64,000 bases of DNA, from positions 2,356,001 to 2,420,000 of the forward strand of contig JAKSGN010000006.1 in assembly GCA_024180945.1 (NCBI GenBank), read 5' to 3'. Shown here piece by piece: positions 47,077-61,400 of this stretch (position 1 is its first letter; every line of letters begins with the position of its first letter). The position numbers and the translations under genes are program-made. This DNA comes from Macrophomina tecta (Eukaryota; Ascomycota; Dothideomycetes; Botryosphaeriales; Botryosphaeriaceae). The notes under the pieces are model-generated. The model did no database searches. It was not told the DNA's origin and saw only the letters and a program-made list of their open reading frames with translations.

Positions 47077-50000
47077 CTATGTCGCCTCCGGTTCAAAGTA
47101 TTGCGCGATGCCCTGGTCGAGCGTCTTGATGCTCATTGGCTTGACGTAGAATTCGTCGGCACCGGCCCGTTTCGACTGCGATTTGTCCTTGGGTGAGTCT
47201 TGGCCAGTAACTGAGATCAAAGTTTAGCCTTTCCCCACTGTTTTATTTTGGCTTCACCTCTGAGTGATGGTGGAGTTTTCGCTTACTGATGAATATTACC
47301 GCCGCATGCCTCCCCGCGGCCTTTTCTGTCTCGCGAATTTGCCTCGTCGCCTCCACCCCGTCGCAGTTCGGCATCTGCAGGTCCATAAGGATGAGGTTGA
47401 ATGGCTGCGTCGTGAGGTGCGCTTTGTACTGGGCGACGGCTTCATTGCCGTCGACAGCGCAGGCGTACGGGATGTGTCGCTTCTCACAGTAGAGCTTGAA
47501 GATGCGGAGGTTGATGGCGTTATCATCGACGAGGAGTGCTGATACGGGCTCAAGGATGCGAAGTTTCCGGGCTAGGATATCGTGAATCTTCTCGTTCGGG
47601 CCAACGGGGACACCGTTGGTGATCGGCGATGGGGTAGGCTGCTGTTTGAGACGCGCGCACGTCTCGTTGACTTGGCGCAGGATATCATACATGCGTGTCG
47701 ATAGAAATGGGCCTTCGAAGAAGAGGATGCGGCTATCGGTGGAGGGTAACCGCAATGATCGGGTACTTGCACGGGAGGGGATGAGGCAGACGGAAACGGA
47801 TTTGGGATCCGCCTGGTTGACATGATCCCGAAATTTGCTCTCATCTTCGCTGAAGCTGATAATGTTGAGACTGCCAGCCGAAGTTTCCGACCGAACGTAG
47901 CCACGATGCTCGAGATAATTCATGAAATGTCGGACAAGCGGAAGTGGGTGTTCACCAGGTGGAACTTGGTGGTAGCGCTTGGGAAGATCTTTCATCGCAG
48001 GAGGATCGTACGGACACTGATCAGTTGGACAAGCGAAGCCGGGATCTCGAAATTCGACGCGGAAGTGAGATCCTTTTCCAACCTCAGAAGAAACCAGAGA
48101 AACGGCGCCGTTCATGGAGTTGGCAATTTTGGAAGCAATGGTAAGGCCCAGCCCAACTCCTCGAGTATGCGAGTCGCCCTTCTCATACGCCTCGAAGATA
48201 CGGAGCTGATCTTCCTTGTTGATACCAATGCCCGTGTCCATTACGTCAAATTGTAGTATGGAATAGTCCTTCTTTGCGGTGATGATGACCTGCACGCTGC
48301 CGTTCGGTGTTGACTGAATTGCGTTCAGAATGAGGGATTGCAAGCACTCCTTGAGAAGACCAATGTCGATGGTGACAATGCTACATTCGAAAGTGAGTTG
48401 ATTGTCGAATAATACGGAGGATAAAGCAAGCTCTTCCTCTGGTAGCATCAGAGAAATGTCCCGCAGTATGTCGGCTTCCAATTGATTAAGTTCATAAAGT
48501 GAAGCTGGCTTCATGGCGCGACTGGACTCTGCCCAGCGGTTGAGCATCAACATGTTGTTTACCGTTGACATAAGTTCACGCCCGGAATTAGTTATAGCCT
48601 GGAGATAGAGGCGGGCATTTTTGGCAGCAGAAGAATCTTCGACAGCTTTCACAGCAGTGTCTCCTTTGGATGCGCCACCGGAAAGATTGGCGACGTCCCA
48701 TGTGAAGAGCTCCTCTCCAAGCAATTCCACTGATCCGAGGATACCGTGGATCGGAGTCCGGAGCTGATGGGTGATTCCCCTAAGAAAGATCTCTTTGGCT
48801 TTTAGTGCTTCGGTCAAGAGACGCTCGTTGTAGAAGTCGACAAGGATACCAGCACATGTCTCCACGAACCAAGAGTCTACATCGTCGAAGACTAGCTGGA
48901 CCTCCTTCGATGACACAACCAAATAGCGTGGGATGGGCTGCTTGCAACAGCGGGCCACAATAGCACGGATCGTCCTATCCGAAGCAAGGCCGTGGTGATT
49001 TTGGGTGGTGATCAGAGCCTCCAGGTAGTCGGCATCTTCCCATAGGCAGTCCAGAACGTCGGAGAAAGGAATTGATGGCCGGTTTTCCAGATCAATTGTG
49101 TAGCTGACTGAATCCTGCAGTGATATGTATGCATTGGGATACACCTCCCGGAGAGCCTGTTTGACAAGTTCTTCGACTGTATGCTGGGTTGCTTGCGACT
49201 TGACTCTGGCGAGCACGTCGCCCATCAGCTGACGCTGGCGCTGGCGATTGATACGTGACCTGTTGACGATCTCGGCGCTAAGGATATCTGCGAATCTCGT
49301 GAGAGCTGCTTGCTTGTCCGCGCTTAGCCCACCTGTCTCAGAATTCGCGGCCACGCACAAAGAGCCCAGGGCAATGAACTGCCCGCTTTCGGTCTCACAG
49401 CGTAACTGGGCCCCAGCGTAGCTACGCAACCCGCCTTGCTGGACGTGTGGGGAGTTGCGGAAGCGCCAGTCTGCCAGCATGTTGGGAAGGACGAAAACCT
49501 GGGGCCTTGTGAGTGCATGCGCACGGCTGTGAGGATGGCTACTCACTCCGCATTTCTGATTTATGGTGTGGGCGCATGTACTCTCTCTCCTTGGGAGTTT
49601 TGCTAACGGCAGCCCGTCCGTGACTATCCTGGTGTCTACAGGCGATTAATCAGAGAACCCCCTCTGGAGCCGGGGCAGATGGAGCATACATGCGTCCTCG
49701 GACATGATGCCCATGATGACAAACTCCCAGCCAATAAATGTGCGCACCAGCCTGATGATTTCCTGCAACTTCCGCAGCAACTCCTCATCCTCGGCAATTC
49801 CTCTGGTATAGTACCACGTCATCGTCAATCGGAGGCGCTCGTTGCGGGACAAAGTGGGAAACAGGTAGGAATTGGCGAAAGCATCGGGCCGAGGTGGCAG
49901 CGGAGTGGTGAGAGGACTCGTTGTTCCTTCGGCATAGTGGAGCTGGTGCTGTGTCTCGTCAAAGCGACGCAGCGGCGTGTCGACGTGTTCGTGGTCAAAG

Positions 50001-50146
50001 ACGGGGGCAATCCTGGAGGGCCGGCTCGGCAGCGTCGGGCTGTCGGAGTCGGAACGTTTGAAGAGGCGGTCGACTTTGGGGAAGTATGAGACGGGGCGCC
50101 GCTGGGACGGGCTCGTCATTGCGGAGGATAGTGCGGAGGCTGTCAT
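47077..50146 (-). CDS. GAF-domain hybrid histidine kinase with receiver domain
   Basis: Cytosolic two-component sensor, 963 aa. Four exons: 49690-50146, 49547-49635, 47287-49498, 47077-47210. The N-terminus is Ser/Pro-rich and disordered. A GAF-type sensor (about residues 110-270) is built across introns 1 and 2: LVRTFIGWEFVIMGIMSEDA, TRIVTDGLPLAKLPRRES, HTINQKCGVFVLPNMLADWR, AGAQLRCETESGQFIALGSL. The HisKA H-box has His426 (FLRGITHQLRTPIHGILGSV); the ATPase carries N-box NAIQST, DTGIGI and GVGLGLTIA. The receiver near the C-terminus has LLVDDNAINLRIF and phosphoacceptor Asp888 (LILMDLQMPNCDG); exon 4 supplies ITGQDS and the conserved Lys in FYVKPMS. No membrane helix. The ligand is unknown. 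All phosphorelay residues are present. Confidence 0.94.
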
Positions 50147-51074
50147 GCCGCAGCGGTCTCACAGCGGCGGGCTAGCATGAAGCTGTGGTCCGCGGGAAAG
50201 GATGTCTGTGGCGAGTGAGGAGGAAGGCGGATCGCTTTCGCAGTGGCTTGGAAAGGTATGCGCGGGGCCACAGGCGTGCGTGGTCAGAGTCGAGGCCACA
50301 GGCGCCACCACACTTGATCGGCTAGTAGTGTCGGGGCAGGCATGTAAGCCGCAACGGGTCCACGGTGGCGCTAGCAAAGGTCCATTGGCGAGGTGGAAGG
50401 GCGCCGGGCTCAGCACCGGGGCTGGGCGAAGCTGCTCGTGGTTCCTGGAGGCTGAAGGTCGAAGTTGAGGACGGGAGAACAAGGATGGGCGGGTGCTTGT
50501 GCCTGCAGGGACCGCCGAGCGCGAACGGCGAGCAAAACGTCACACCCACCGCAGGCGCTAGCTCGCCGCTAGCTGCGCGACCAAGCGAGATGCCCTTCAA
50601 ACGCCCATTCCGCCTCTCCGGCTGTTGTGCCTACCGGCGGGGGTCTTCTGCGTCTGGGCCAAGCCGACCACTCGCCCACCTCTGCGCTTCCTGTGTGGCC
50701 CTGCCACGGGCTCCAGCGCTGGACGTCCATCCCACCCATGCCTTTCCGCCGTTTTGAGTCAGGGCTGCTGCGAATGTCTCACTGCGCAAGCCCGATGGTG
50801 CCCGCATTTAGCGCCCAACTGCGAGTCGTGCGTCCAGAAAAGGGGATGCATTGTTTAAGCTGCAGTGCAGCCGCAGAGAGCCTCAGCAAAGAGCGCCACA
50901 TCGTCGAAATCTTTTCCGCCTGGAACCTCGCGAAAATTTGCATTGCCACCTTTGGTCTCGTCTCACTAGCATTGATCTCAATGCTGCCGTTACGAAAGTA
51001 CCAGCACCAGAATTACTGCGCGCGGGAAGAGTGCCAGCCTCTGTTCCACACGGCGAGCCCTCGTCCCGTCCTCC
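50147..51074. other. Intergenic upstream of the histidine kinase gene
   Basis: About 930 bp, GC-rich, containing the kinase promoter and the 3' flank of the carboxylesterase gene. No gene supported. Confidence 0.45.
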
Positions 51075-53185
51075 TCAATAGTTTGCGCTGGGGTCCCCAG
51101 TGAAGTCTACCAGGCTCTGCGGCTGCACCGTCCCTGGCACGGCGTACCCGCCCACATTGGTCACGGCCGCCGCTAGCTGACGGATGAAATCGCATTCACT
51201 CTTGGGCAGCTGCTCGTCCGTAGTCAACGAGAAACCCAAGTTGCCCACATCCAACACCTTCCCTACCTTCTCGCTCCCGGTGGCCGGACGGGGCCAGTTG
51301 ATCGCCGGCGGCAGGTTGACCTTGGCCGAGTAGGTATTCGGGTCGCCCGACCGCGCGTGCGATGTCAGGTACGACTGATAGGCTGTTGCAAACGAACCAA
51401 ACCCCGGCAGCAGCGGAAAGGCAACGTCGCCGCCGAACGACAAGTAGATTTGGTAGAACGTCGGCAGTAGGTCGGTGCCGTGCCAGCCGGGGGTGACCGA
51501 GTATTGCATGTTCCAGGTTCTGCCGGCGTACGCGTCCGTGAGGAAGCGAGACCAGCAAGTGAAAGAAGAGTCCCGGACGAAGGCTTTCGTGCGCTCGACG
51601 ACCGTGCCATAGGTTTTGTTGGTGGAGACGGGAGGAAAGAACTCTTCGATGGCTGCGTTGATGCCGGCTTCTTTGGTGTAGTTTGGAAAGACTGAGTCGA
51701 TGAAGTCGTTGAATTGTTCGTCGGTTTGGATGTGGCCGTCGACAAAGAGCTCCGCCTCGTCAGCTGTATGGCTGACAATCAAGGATTCCAAGCCCTTCCA
51801 ATAATTGCCTATCGATGTGTGAGCAGCAGCACACTCTAGGCCCGGGTTTGATAACTTACCAGACGCCAGCTCAAGCATCGGCAGTTGGCGCACGTAATCG
51901 CCGTCAGCACTGGGCCCGATGTTGAAGGCGCTAAGCGGTGCGGACCTGATGACGGCCTCGTTCGCGGTGTCAAGAGTCTCAGGATCAGCAGCGCGAAGGC
52001 AGTCGAGTCCTTGGCCTTCACAACCAGCAAGTGCCGAGAAATTCTGAAATCCTCTCTCAAGCCCACCCTTCCGATCCCACATGATCTGGAAAGCAGAACT
52101 CTGCACTACCGCTTTCTTGAATAACGGGTCAAGCGTGCCACCCTGGGCTGTGAGGTGATGCAGGATGGAGCCAGCACCAGCGCTCTCCCCCCTTGACTCA
52201 CGTCAGACTCTCGTCACTTCAGAATTTGAGGGTAAGCTTACCATGCATTCACGTTCGTGGGGTCTCCGCCCACCAGGCCAATGTAGTCCTGCACCCATTG
52301 GAAAACCGCTGTCGCGACAGTCAATGCTAGCCGAAAACGGCAAATGCGAGGGACCAACATACCCCTTTGATCCCAGAACCCAGCATTGGGAACGCCTTCA
52401 TTCTCCATCGTTTCTCCGGCGAGGAAGCCGTAAGTTCCAAGCCGATAGTTACCAGCAACGTAAATGACGTTGCCCCCGGTCTGCTGAATCAGACCAGTGC
52501 CGCTGTAAAAGCCAATCAAGTCGAGGGCATCCTTGCTGCCAAACACTGGTCTATGGTTAGCCTTTTTCATGGTCACTAAACGAGGTAAACTTGCCGTAGG
52601 CTCCCCCGTAGATCCAAACAATCATGGGCAAGGAATGGCTATCAGGGTCTCGAACGGCGTCACCGGGGACGAACAAGTCCAAGAAGAGACAGTCCTCAGA
52701 TCCACCGTCGAAGATAGGAACAGGAATGCCGCCCAGGAACTGGTTGACGGCCCCACCAATAGGAGAGTTGTTGCCCGGGCCGAGAAGGTTAAGCCCCTCA
52801 ATCGGGGCTTGGACGCATATCGGCCCGTAGCTCCCGTCTTGGACGGTGTCATTGTTGATGGGGGGCTGAGGCTTCCGCCAACGGTTTTCCCCAGTTGGCG
52901 GCGCGGCGAATCGGATGTTTTTGAATGTGTACACCTGTCACGCGTCAGTCCAACTTCCTTTTTTTTTTTTTTTTTTTTTTTTGGGCGAGGAGAATCATGA
53001 TCACCCACATCAGCATCGGCGTTGTATTCGGAAGCGCGCCATGTACCGTAAGACAGCGTCAACGTGGGGAGCTCGTCCTGCCGTTTGTCGAACTTGACGC
53101 CAAGGTTGACACCCAGTGGGCGGGCTGCAGGTGTGGCGTGCACCGCAATGGCCAACAGGCAGATCAGAAGACTGAAGAACAGCAT
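51075..53185 (-). CDS. Secreted type-B carboxylesterase/lipase
   Basis: Alpha/beta-hydrolase that cleaves carboxylic esters outside the cell, 610 aa. Six exons: 53009-53185, 52595-52934, 52363-52545, 52242-52308, 51860-52191, 51075-51808. Signal peptide at residues 1-18 (MLFFSLLICLLAIAVHAT), then a possible Kex2-type site (KFDKR). Motifs: YTFKNIRFAAPPTGENRW, SEDCLFLDLFVPG, IVWIYGGAYVFGSK (oxyanion region), and the nucleophile elbow GESAGAG with Ser259, formed by joining exons 4 and 5 (VNAW-GESAGA). The C-terminal His motif lies in PGWHGTDLLPTFYQIY. Intron 2 is a GC-AG intron (GCAAGT...ACCAG) and intron 1 carries a 24-nt homopolymer. Divergent from the Zn2Cys6 gene, which may regulate it. Confidence 0.92.
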
Positions 53186-54631
53186 ACTGGCTCTGGTTGG
53201 CCGGTGGGCTAGGCTGGGCTGGGTGAGGACAACACAGGCGTGGTCCACACGTGCAGGTACCAATCTCCATAATATACACTTGACTTGCCATCACGACCCG
53301 AGGCTTCACGAGACAGAAATTGACAGCTTGGCCTGTTGATTGGAATAGAATAGACGCCTGGATGATCAGTCAGGCATCCAACCTCGGGCCGTTTATGTTT
53401 CACCGCAGGCATTTCTGTGCGTCTTTGCATTCTGACAGGCCTCCAAAGGCAATGATGCCTCTTTGGGGGCGTCTTGCGATATAAAGGATGCTCGGGTCCA
53501 TTGGCGGGGCGGAAGAGACTCAGGCTGATCAAATGAGACGGACGCCAGTACGACGTACGTGTGTTGGTGTGCAGTTTGCGTGGTACTAGAGGTGCTTGGA
53601 TTGCCAATTTTCGTGGTGAAGAGAGCTCGATTGGGAACCTGGGGAAGAGTGCGGGGAAGCCAATCGGGTGCGCCGAACGTAGCCGAGAAGCGGTGCTCGG
53701 CGGTCTGGTGCCAGCTCGCGCACGCACAGAAAACTGGGCTGATGATGTGGCTTATAGCAGCGGTTCTCATATGGGGAAGTGTTCCTGGGTATATACTGAG
53801 GATGAAGCCGGATCGAGCAACTGCTCCGGAAAGGTGCATGGCCATGTAGGTCTGCTGACTGAGCAACATGTCGGTCTGGCGGCTGGATGGGCGAGCCGTA
53901 TCTCCGTCGGTGTGTAGCTGTCCCCAGGAGTGCCGTAATGGCTGGGCAAACAGTTGGCAGCCTTGTCCAAAACGTGAGGTCGGGGCCGCCCTCGCCGGAG
54001 CCTCCAGGCCTAATGATGCAAATTCGTATAAGATAAGCGAACAGCCCTCTCCGCGATGGGGATTAGCCTCCTGCTGCCGTGTTCCAGATGCGGGGCAGAA
54101 GTCCAGAGAAAGATGGGCCGAAGTTCAAAATGCCGGCGACGGACGTGCTTAAGCGAGTTCGCAGGGCTTCACGACACAGAGAACCGTAGGACTACTGCTC
54201 AGCGGGGGACGGCTCGGCCGGGGCGATTTCAGGAAGGGAAGCCGATGGTGCTCGTGCATGCGGAGCCAACGCCGGAACCCATCGATGTCGAGGTCAAATA
54301 TGGCGATGGAAGAGCAAGGGCAAAGACGCAGGGTGGTTGGGCCTTCAAGGCCTGCGGAATCGCCGGAAATAGGGCGCTGAGAAGCTGGCGATGGTGTGCC
54401 AGGCGCGCCATGAGGCAGCCTTGGCATCATCTGTTTTACGGTCCCCCAGGAATTGGACACATGCACAAGGTTGTCTGCGGGAATGGAGGCTGGATCGACG
54501 AGGTCGCCAACGACGCTGCATGAGCGTGGTGTGCAAGGACGGCTGGGTGCACGGAAGGGGCGGGCACGTCTTTTCCGTCGGCGAACACAACCAGATCCCC
54601 ATCCCCGACGCTCTTCTTCCCATCGTCCGGC
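53186..54631. promoter_or_regulatory. Divergent promoter region, 1.4 kb
   Basis: Separates the secreted esterase gene (minus) from the Zn2Cys6 regulator gene (plus). The frames in it have no motifs. It would be the place to look for CGG half-sites; none was scored here. Confidence 0.4.
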
Positions 54632-56808
54632 ATGGACACCACCCCAGCAGCAGCCAGGCCGTACCGCAGCCATCGCGTCCCAGCTTGCGACAGGTGCCGC
54701 AAACGAAAGATCCGCTGCAAGATTGAGGTTCCTGGCCGGCCCTGTGAGCTATGCGCAGAAAGAGGCTTCGACTGCCTTTTCTCACGCCCCGCCGCTCCGC
54801 GCCCGTCCACAGCCCATCGTGGGCTTGTATCTTCGGAGAGACCGCACAAGAGGCCAGGGCTTGGTCATCCTCGACCGCCGCCAACGTCAGAACCGTGCAG
54901 GCCTCGTGCTGGCCCATTGGCGCGTAGCCCCACTGCTGACCGACCCGACGGCCGAAACCGCAGCACGGAAGCAGCACAGAGGCACGCTGGCCCAACACCA
55001 GCTCCTGGAAGTCAAGAGGCATCCGCCAGTAGCGGAGAGTCTTCTATTGTCGTTGGGCCAATGGTTGCCGAGGATGTCCACATTCTTCAACAATACCTGG
55101 CCAGCGAACCACGAACCAGCCCACGACCGAGGCAGCCCTACAACGTGGTTTCCAATGCTCCTGGCAACCCCATGATATATCTTGCAGTCCCAGGGCGCAG
55201 AGAGCGCCTGAAATGGGCCAAAGATCCAGGCCATGACCAGCGCGAAATTCTCGAGCAGATTTTGGGCCCGAAGAAGCGGGATGTGATAGAGCTTTACTTC
55301 ACCCATATCCATCCTGCCTTTCCCGTCCTCGATGAAGAAGAATTCATCCGAGCCGATGGAGACGCTGTTTCTTCCGCTCTCTTGTGCGAGCTTTATGCAA
55401 TCTCTCTCACCTTCTGGAATGTTTCGGGCTTGCTGAAGCACCAGCATTGCCCCAGTGACCACTATTTCTGGAACCTTGCCATTGCCGCCCTTCAGGACGA
55501 CTTTCTCTCCCCCAATCTACAAACTCTCTATGCTTCAGTTGTCGATCTACTGGGTAGACCAGTGGGCTCGGTTCAAGGCAACGTCGTGAACGCTGGCAGG
55601 GCCATGGCTTTAGCTTACAGCCTGGGACTGAACCGTGATCCCAGCGCATGGAAATTTGCAGATCGAGACAAACGTCTACGAATGCGCCTCTTTTGGGGCT
55701 GCATGGTTCTGGATCAGTGGTATGACAGTGCTAGTCGTCTCTGCAATATCTGCACTGACAAGATCAGGTCCAGTTTTGCCCATGGCATCCCGCCCTCGAT
55801 AACTCGGAAACAGCATGACGTGCCTCTTCCCTCTGTCACGGTACTACTTACTCCAGGAAATGAAAGCGACGATCGGATCAGGGCGGCGGAGTGCTTCATC
55901 CAGCTCTGCAAGCTCTCGCAGATTCTTGGGGACGTACTCTCCTATGTCTACGATCTCAGCGAGCAACACAAAGGCATATGGAAAGAATTACGTCGCCTGG
56001 AATGTGACCTCGACGAATGGGAAGGAGGTCTTCCGGAACACCTACAAGCTGAGGCTCTTGAGAATAGCACATCCGTGTCTGGTGCAAGTAGCCTTCACTT
56101 GGGGTATCTGTCAGTCAGAATGCTCCTCTGCAGGGTCTCATTACGGGTAAGCCTGCTCGCTTGATGGAGCTATATTCTCGCCGGAGAACACCTCCTGGCT
56201 AATCAGTTTGATAAAGGCTGCATCCTGGGAAGATACCCTTGATGCCGGACATATCCGGCAATACCACATGATCACCCTCCGTAGGGCTGCCACTCGGATA
56301 ACAGATTTCGTTGTCTCATTGAGGAGTTGCCAACTGAAAGAATTCTGGCTCTCATGTGAGTTTGGCTTGCCCTTTAGCATTGGCTTTGCTAGGACTAACA
56401 ATGTCTGCAGTCACCGGACATCTGCTTGTTGCCTCAGCTACAGTTTTGCTTAGGTGTGCTATCGATACCGCAGATGCTACTGTTGCAAAAGGATGTAAAG
56501 AATCACTCAAGTCTCTCCAGAAAAGGCTACATCTGGCAAAAGCGCAGGATGACTGGGACCTTGCAGACATGTTCATCAAGCGTTGCGATGAGCCAATCAC
56601 TAGGATTATAACGGAACCACCACCGGGATCAAGAGAAAATGGAAGCAACACAGCACGATACCTCCAGGACCGGGAGCACAGTCAAGGTCAAATGGAGGTA
56701 CAAGATGTTTTCGATTTCACTCAGAGCACCTATTCTGACTTCCACGTCTCGATGGGAACGGTGGATCATCCATGGGAGTCACTATGGGACATGCTTGAAG
56801 GGCCTTAG
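54632..56808 (+). CDS. Zn2Cys6 fungal transcription factor
   Basis: Pathway-type regulator, 683 aa. Exon 1 54632-56146, intron 56147-56216, exon 2 56217-56355, intron 56356-56410, exon 3 56411-56808. The binuclear cluster is at residues 19-49: CDRCRKRKIRCKIEVPGRP then CELCAERGFDC (spacing C-X2-C-X6-C-X8-C-X2-C-X6-C), preceded by basic YRSHRV. A Pro/Ser/Arg-rich linker follows to about 150, then the fungal-specific middle homology region: LGPKKRDVIELYFTHIHPAF, MALAYSLGLNRDPSAW, RLRMRLFWGCMVLDQWYDSA. The second splice gives FWLSFTGHLLVASATVLLRC, typical of the family's C-terminal half. It ends 91 bp from the convergent decarboxylase gene and is divergent from the esterase gene. Targets are unknown. 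Confidence 0.92.
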
Positions 56809-56899
56809 AGAGACGCATATGTTTGGAGTGCCAGTTGGGAAAGAATATATACGAACGGGTTGAGACATCTACCGAGACCACTAGGTGCGCACGAGTGGA

Positions 56900-58454
<1,555 letters not shown>

Positions 58455-61400
58455 TCTGATAGCTTCGATCTGGGCTGTCTTCCGGTGATGCTCCCACCAG
58501 CTCTCGAGGGAGGACGAGGCTTTATACTGTCCACTTCGACGGGAGATGGAGAGAGGGGGTCGAAGTAGCCCTGTGCAGATCGAAGAAATCACGTACAAAT
58601 ACCCTTTTCGCGCTATCCGACTGCACAGGGAGAGGAGTTAGCGGGGGAGGGGCTGCCGGGAAACATGGTGGGTGGACGAGTTTCCCGTCGGAGCTGGCTT
58701 ATCGTCCGCGGTACTGAGGTTTCCGTCGGCGAGATAACGAGTTTCCCGTCAAGCGGAGGGGCAGCTGGTGCCCCGCTTCCTCGTCACAACCACGAGCCTC
58801 CAGTCGATCATGCTTGATGTCTCCCGCCATCACTTGCTCCGCCGAGCTCCGGACGCTTGCTCGTCATTGATACCAGCGCTCTGCATTCCGCACTCGGCTC
58901 TTCAAGCTATCGAGCGTTGCTGTTACCCGTTCCGCCTCGCAGCGCAACGAGAGTGTCGTCGGAGCATCACCTGCGAGAGAGAGAGAGAGAGACACGCACA
59001 CTTGGAATATACAGAGCGGTGCTCAACTCTTCTCGTTGTGCAATTTGCCGTTCGCGCTCCAGAGAATATCGCAATTCGGGATTCCCTCCTCTGTTGCAAT
59101 CTGGCCCTTCCCCTTGCTGATCACGCGGCCACGCATCACTTTTGCCCTCGCTGGGCTCAGACCGGGCCCCACTGAGCTGCTCCTGGAACCCTTTGAGCAG
59201 CGTCCGTACTTTTCAGGTTTGGCAGCTGCAGTCCAGCAATGACTCATATGCATTGTGTGTCCGAATTGGCGGATGCGGCATATCGCGAAGGGAAGCCGCG
59301 TGCTTGCCACAATATACCACGTGCCCGCCCAAGGAGAAAGCTCCATCAGCCGTCGATGATGAGATACACATCTTCGTATACTACTCCGTATACCGAAACC
59401 ACAAGGTTCGAGCAGCTGGCGAGCTCTTTGTGAGTTTCGCTCGTCTTTCCCCTTGCCCAACTCTGTCCAATCGTGCAGGCCTATTCAAGGTATTTGTGCT
59501 CCTTATGGCAGCCGACCTCCACGACTTCTGGACCGACAACTGGCGTGGCACTATCCGGAAATAAGTGTGTGTGTGTGCTCTATATATTCCGATGTTCTAT
59601 CCCGGACCAATTCCGAGACGTTAGAGTTTGTATATCACGGCTCGCGCGCGGATTTGACGAGGAAGTTGGCTCGGCGTGGCTACTTCAAGAACATTGAGAA
59701 GTAGCTCGTCCATGACCCAAGATATTATACTGAGGTGAAAACAGTGACCAAAAGCTATCAAGGGCCGTTCCTTGAAAGTAGGGCAGAGTACGAACGGGTA
59801 AGTAGGCTTCTCTATCAGTCACTGTTTCAAACAAGGAATAAGCGAAGGGAATTGACATCCACAAAATATGCAGATGCGACGCTTGTATTTACAGCCCGGA
59901 ATACAGGCTTGGCAGATGTCTGTTCTGATCCGTGTTTACAATCTTGAACGTGAAGTATCGGATTGAGGGTTAATGTGGACCCGAACAAGCGTCGGTGCAA
60001 GGGGACGCTTTAGTTCGGCGTGGATGCCTGGACGATGAAACAGCCATCGTGGTGAGCTGAGGCTGATAACCGGGCCACATAGGCGTAGTTCAAAATGGAT
60101 GCCTCTCGGCAATATAGTGATTCACCCTTTCAGCAGTGGGGTGCTTCATACGGACAGACAGAGTCCCCCTCCGCCGCGTGTGCTCGGCGCACGGCCTTCC
60201 TGCCCGTTATGGAAATATTGCGTATACGCGGCGAAGGCAGCAGTCAATCTGGTCCTTGACTCACCGCAGGGCAGAATACTGGCCATAAATACCGCATGAT
60301 GTGTCTCTGTGGCATAGATAGCTTGCGTGTAAGATTGGCGCCAAATTGGCAGAAGGCGGTTCTCCGTCGTACATAGGGAGTTGAAGCAGCCGTCCGGGCA
60401 CCAACGTTCAGACAACTGAATCACACTTACTTCCGGACAACCGGTACCACTGTCCCTAGAACTTTGAGCAATTTCTTTTTTTTTTTTTTTTTTAATCAGA
60501 TCCTAGGAGCCGGTAATAACATAGCAGGCCCTCCAAAGACGATGCGTTGGATGCATTCTCGCCTCTAAAGCTAAAGCAAAGCTGCCAGGCAACCCCACAG
60601 TAACTTGAGGGCGCAATCCGTCAGGATTGGAGCAATGATGCATATCAGGCAGGCAACACGATCCAAACACACCAATGATTTTACTTTGCGCTCGGGAATC
60701 TAAAGCTTTCGGTTAAGTACCGCGACCCGGCAGTGTGAGGCACATACAATTTCACTAAAGCAAAATATACCGGCCAAAAAAAAAAAAAAAAAAGGAACCA
60801 AAGAAGAAAGCATTAGAAAGATGCTAGCTGGGAGTAACTTCTTCTTGATTACTAATATCGCGATGCGAGCCCCAGCTCGGTAGCTCTGGAGCAAAAGAGC
60901 GGCTCTCTTGGGATGTGACCTGGACTGTGCGAATACGAGCTACCCGATGGGATGAGATGTCTGAAGGAAGGGAAGGTGCTGCTAGCCCAAAACCTAACAT
61001 GGCGTAACTCCCGTAGCATTTCCTGCAACACTTCGTGGAACGTGCCCTATTCTTAGTCGACGTGTCGGGCCCATGGCCACGCGCCTGTTAGCATCATCCC
61101 TGCAGTTCCCCATTCGTATACACTTCACGTCGCACTAATCACTATAGGCGGCGCACTTAACGAGTTTTCACTCCTCGTTTTTGCGTATTGCAGCACCGTA
61201 TACCGGCATTCCTTTCTTCCAGCCAGGGATCCGCCATGGACGCTCGTCTTAGCTTGGTCTCTTCTTGCAAGAGGCAAATGCGTTAAAACCCGTATCAGCA
61301 CGTCCATCTAGATGTCGCATGCTTCCCGACCTTGTAAGACAAAGCCGTAGAGTTTGCGCCACCACAAAAAAAAAAAAAAAAAAAGGGTATTTTGTAAGCA

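Noticed and set aside
46308..47096. 262-aa minus-strand open frame
   Set aside because: It reads through CA/TA microsatellites (a run of VCVCVC) and poly-T tracts, and overlaps the histidine kinase 3' end in another frame.
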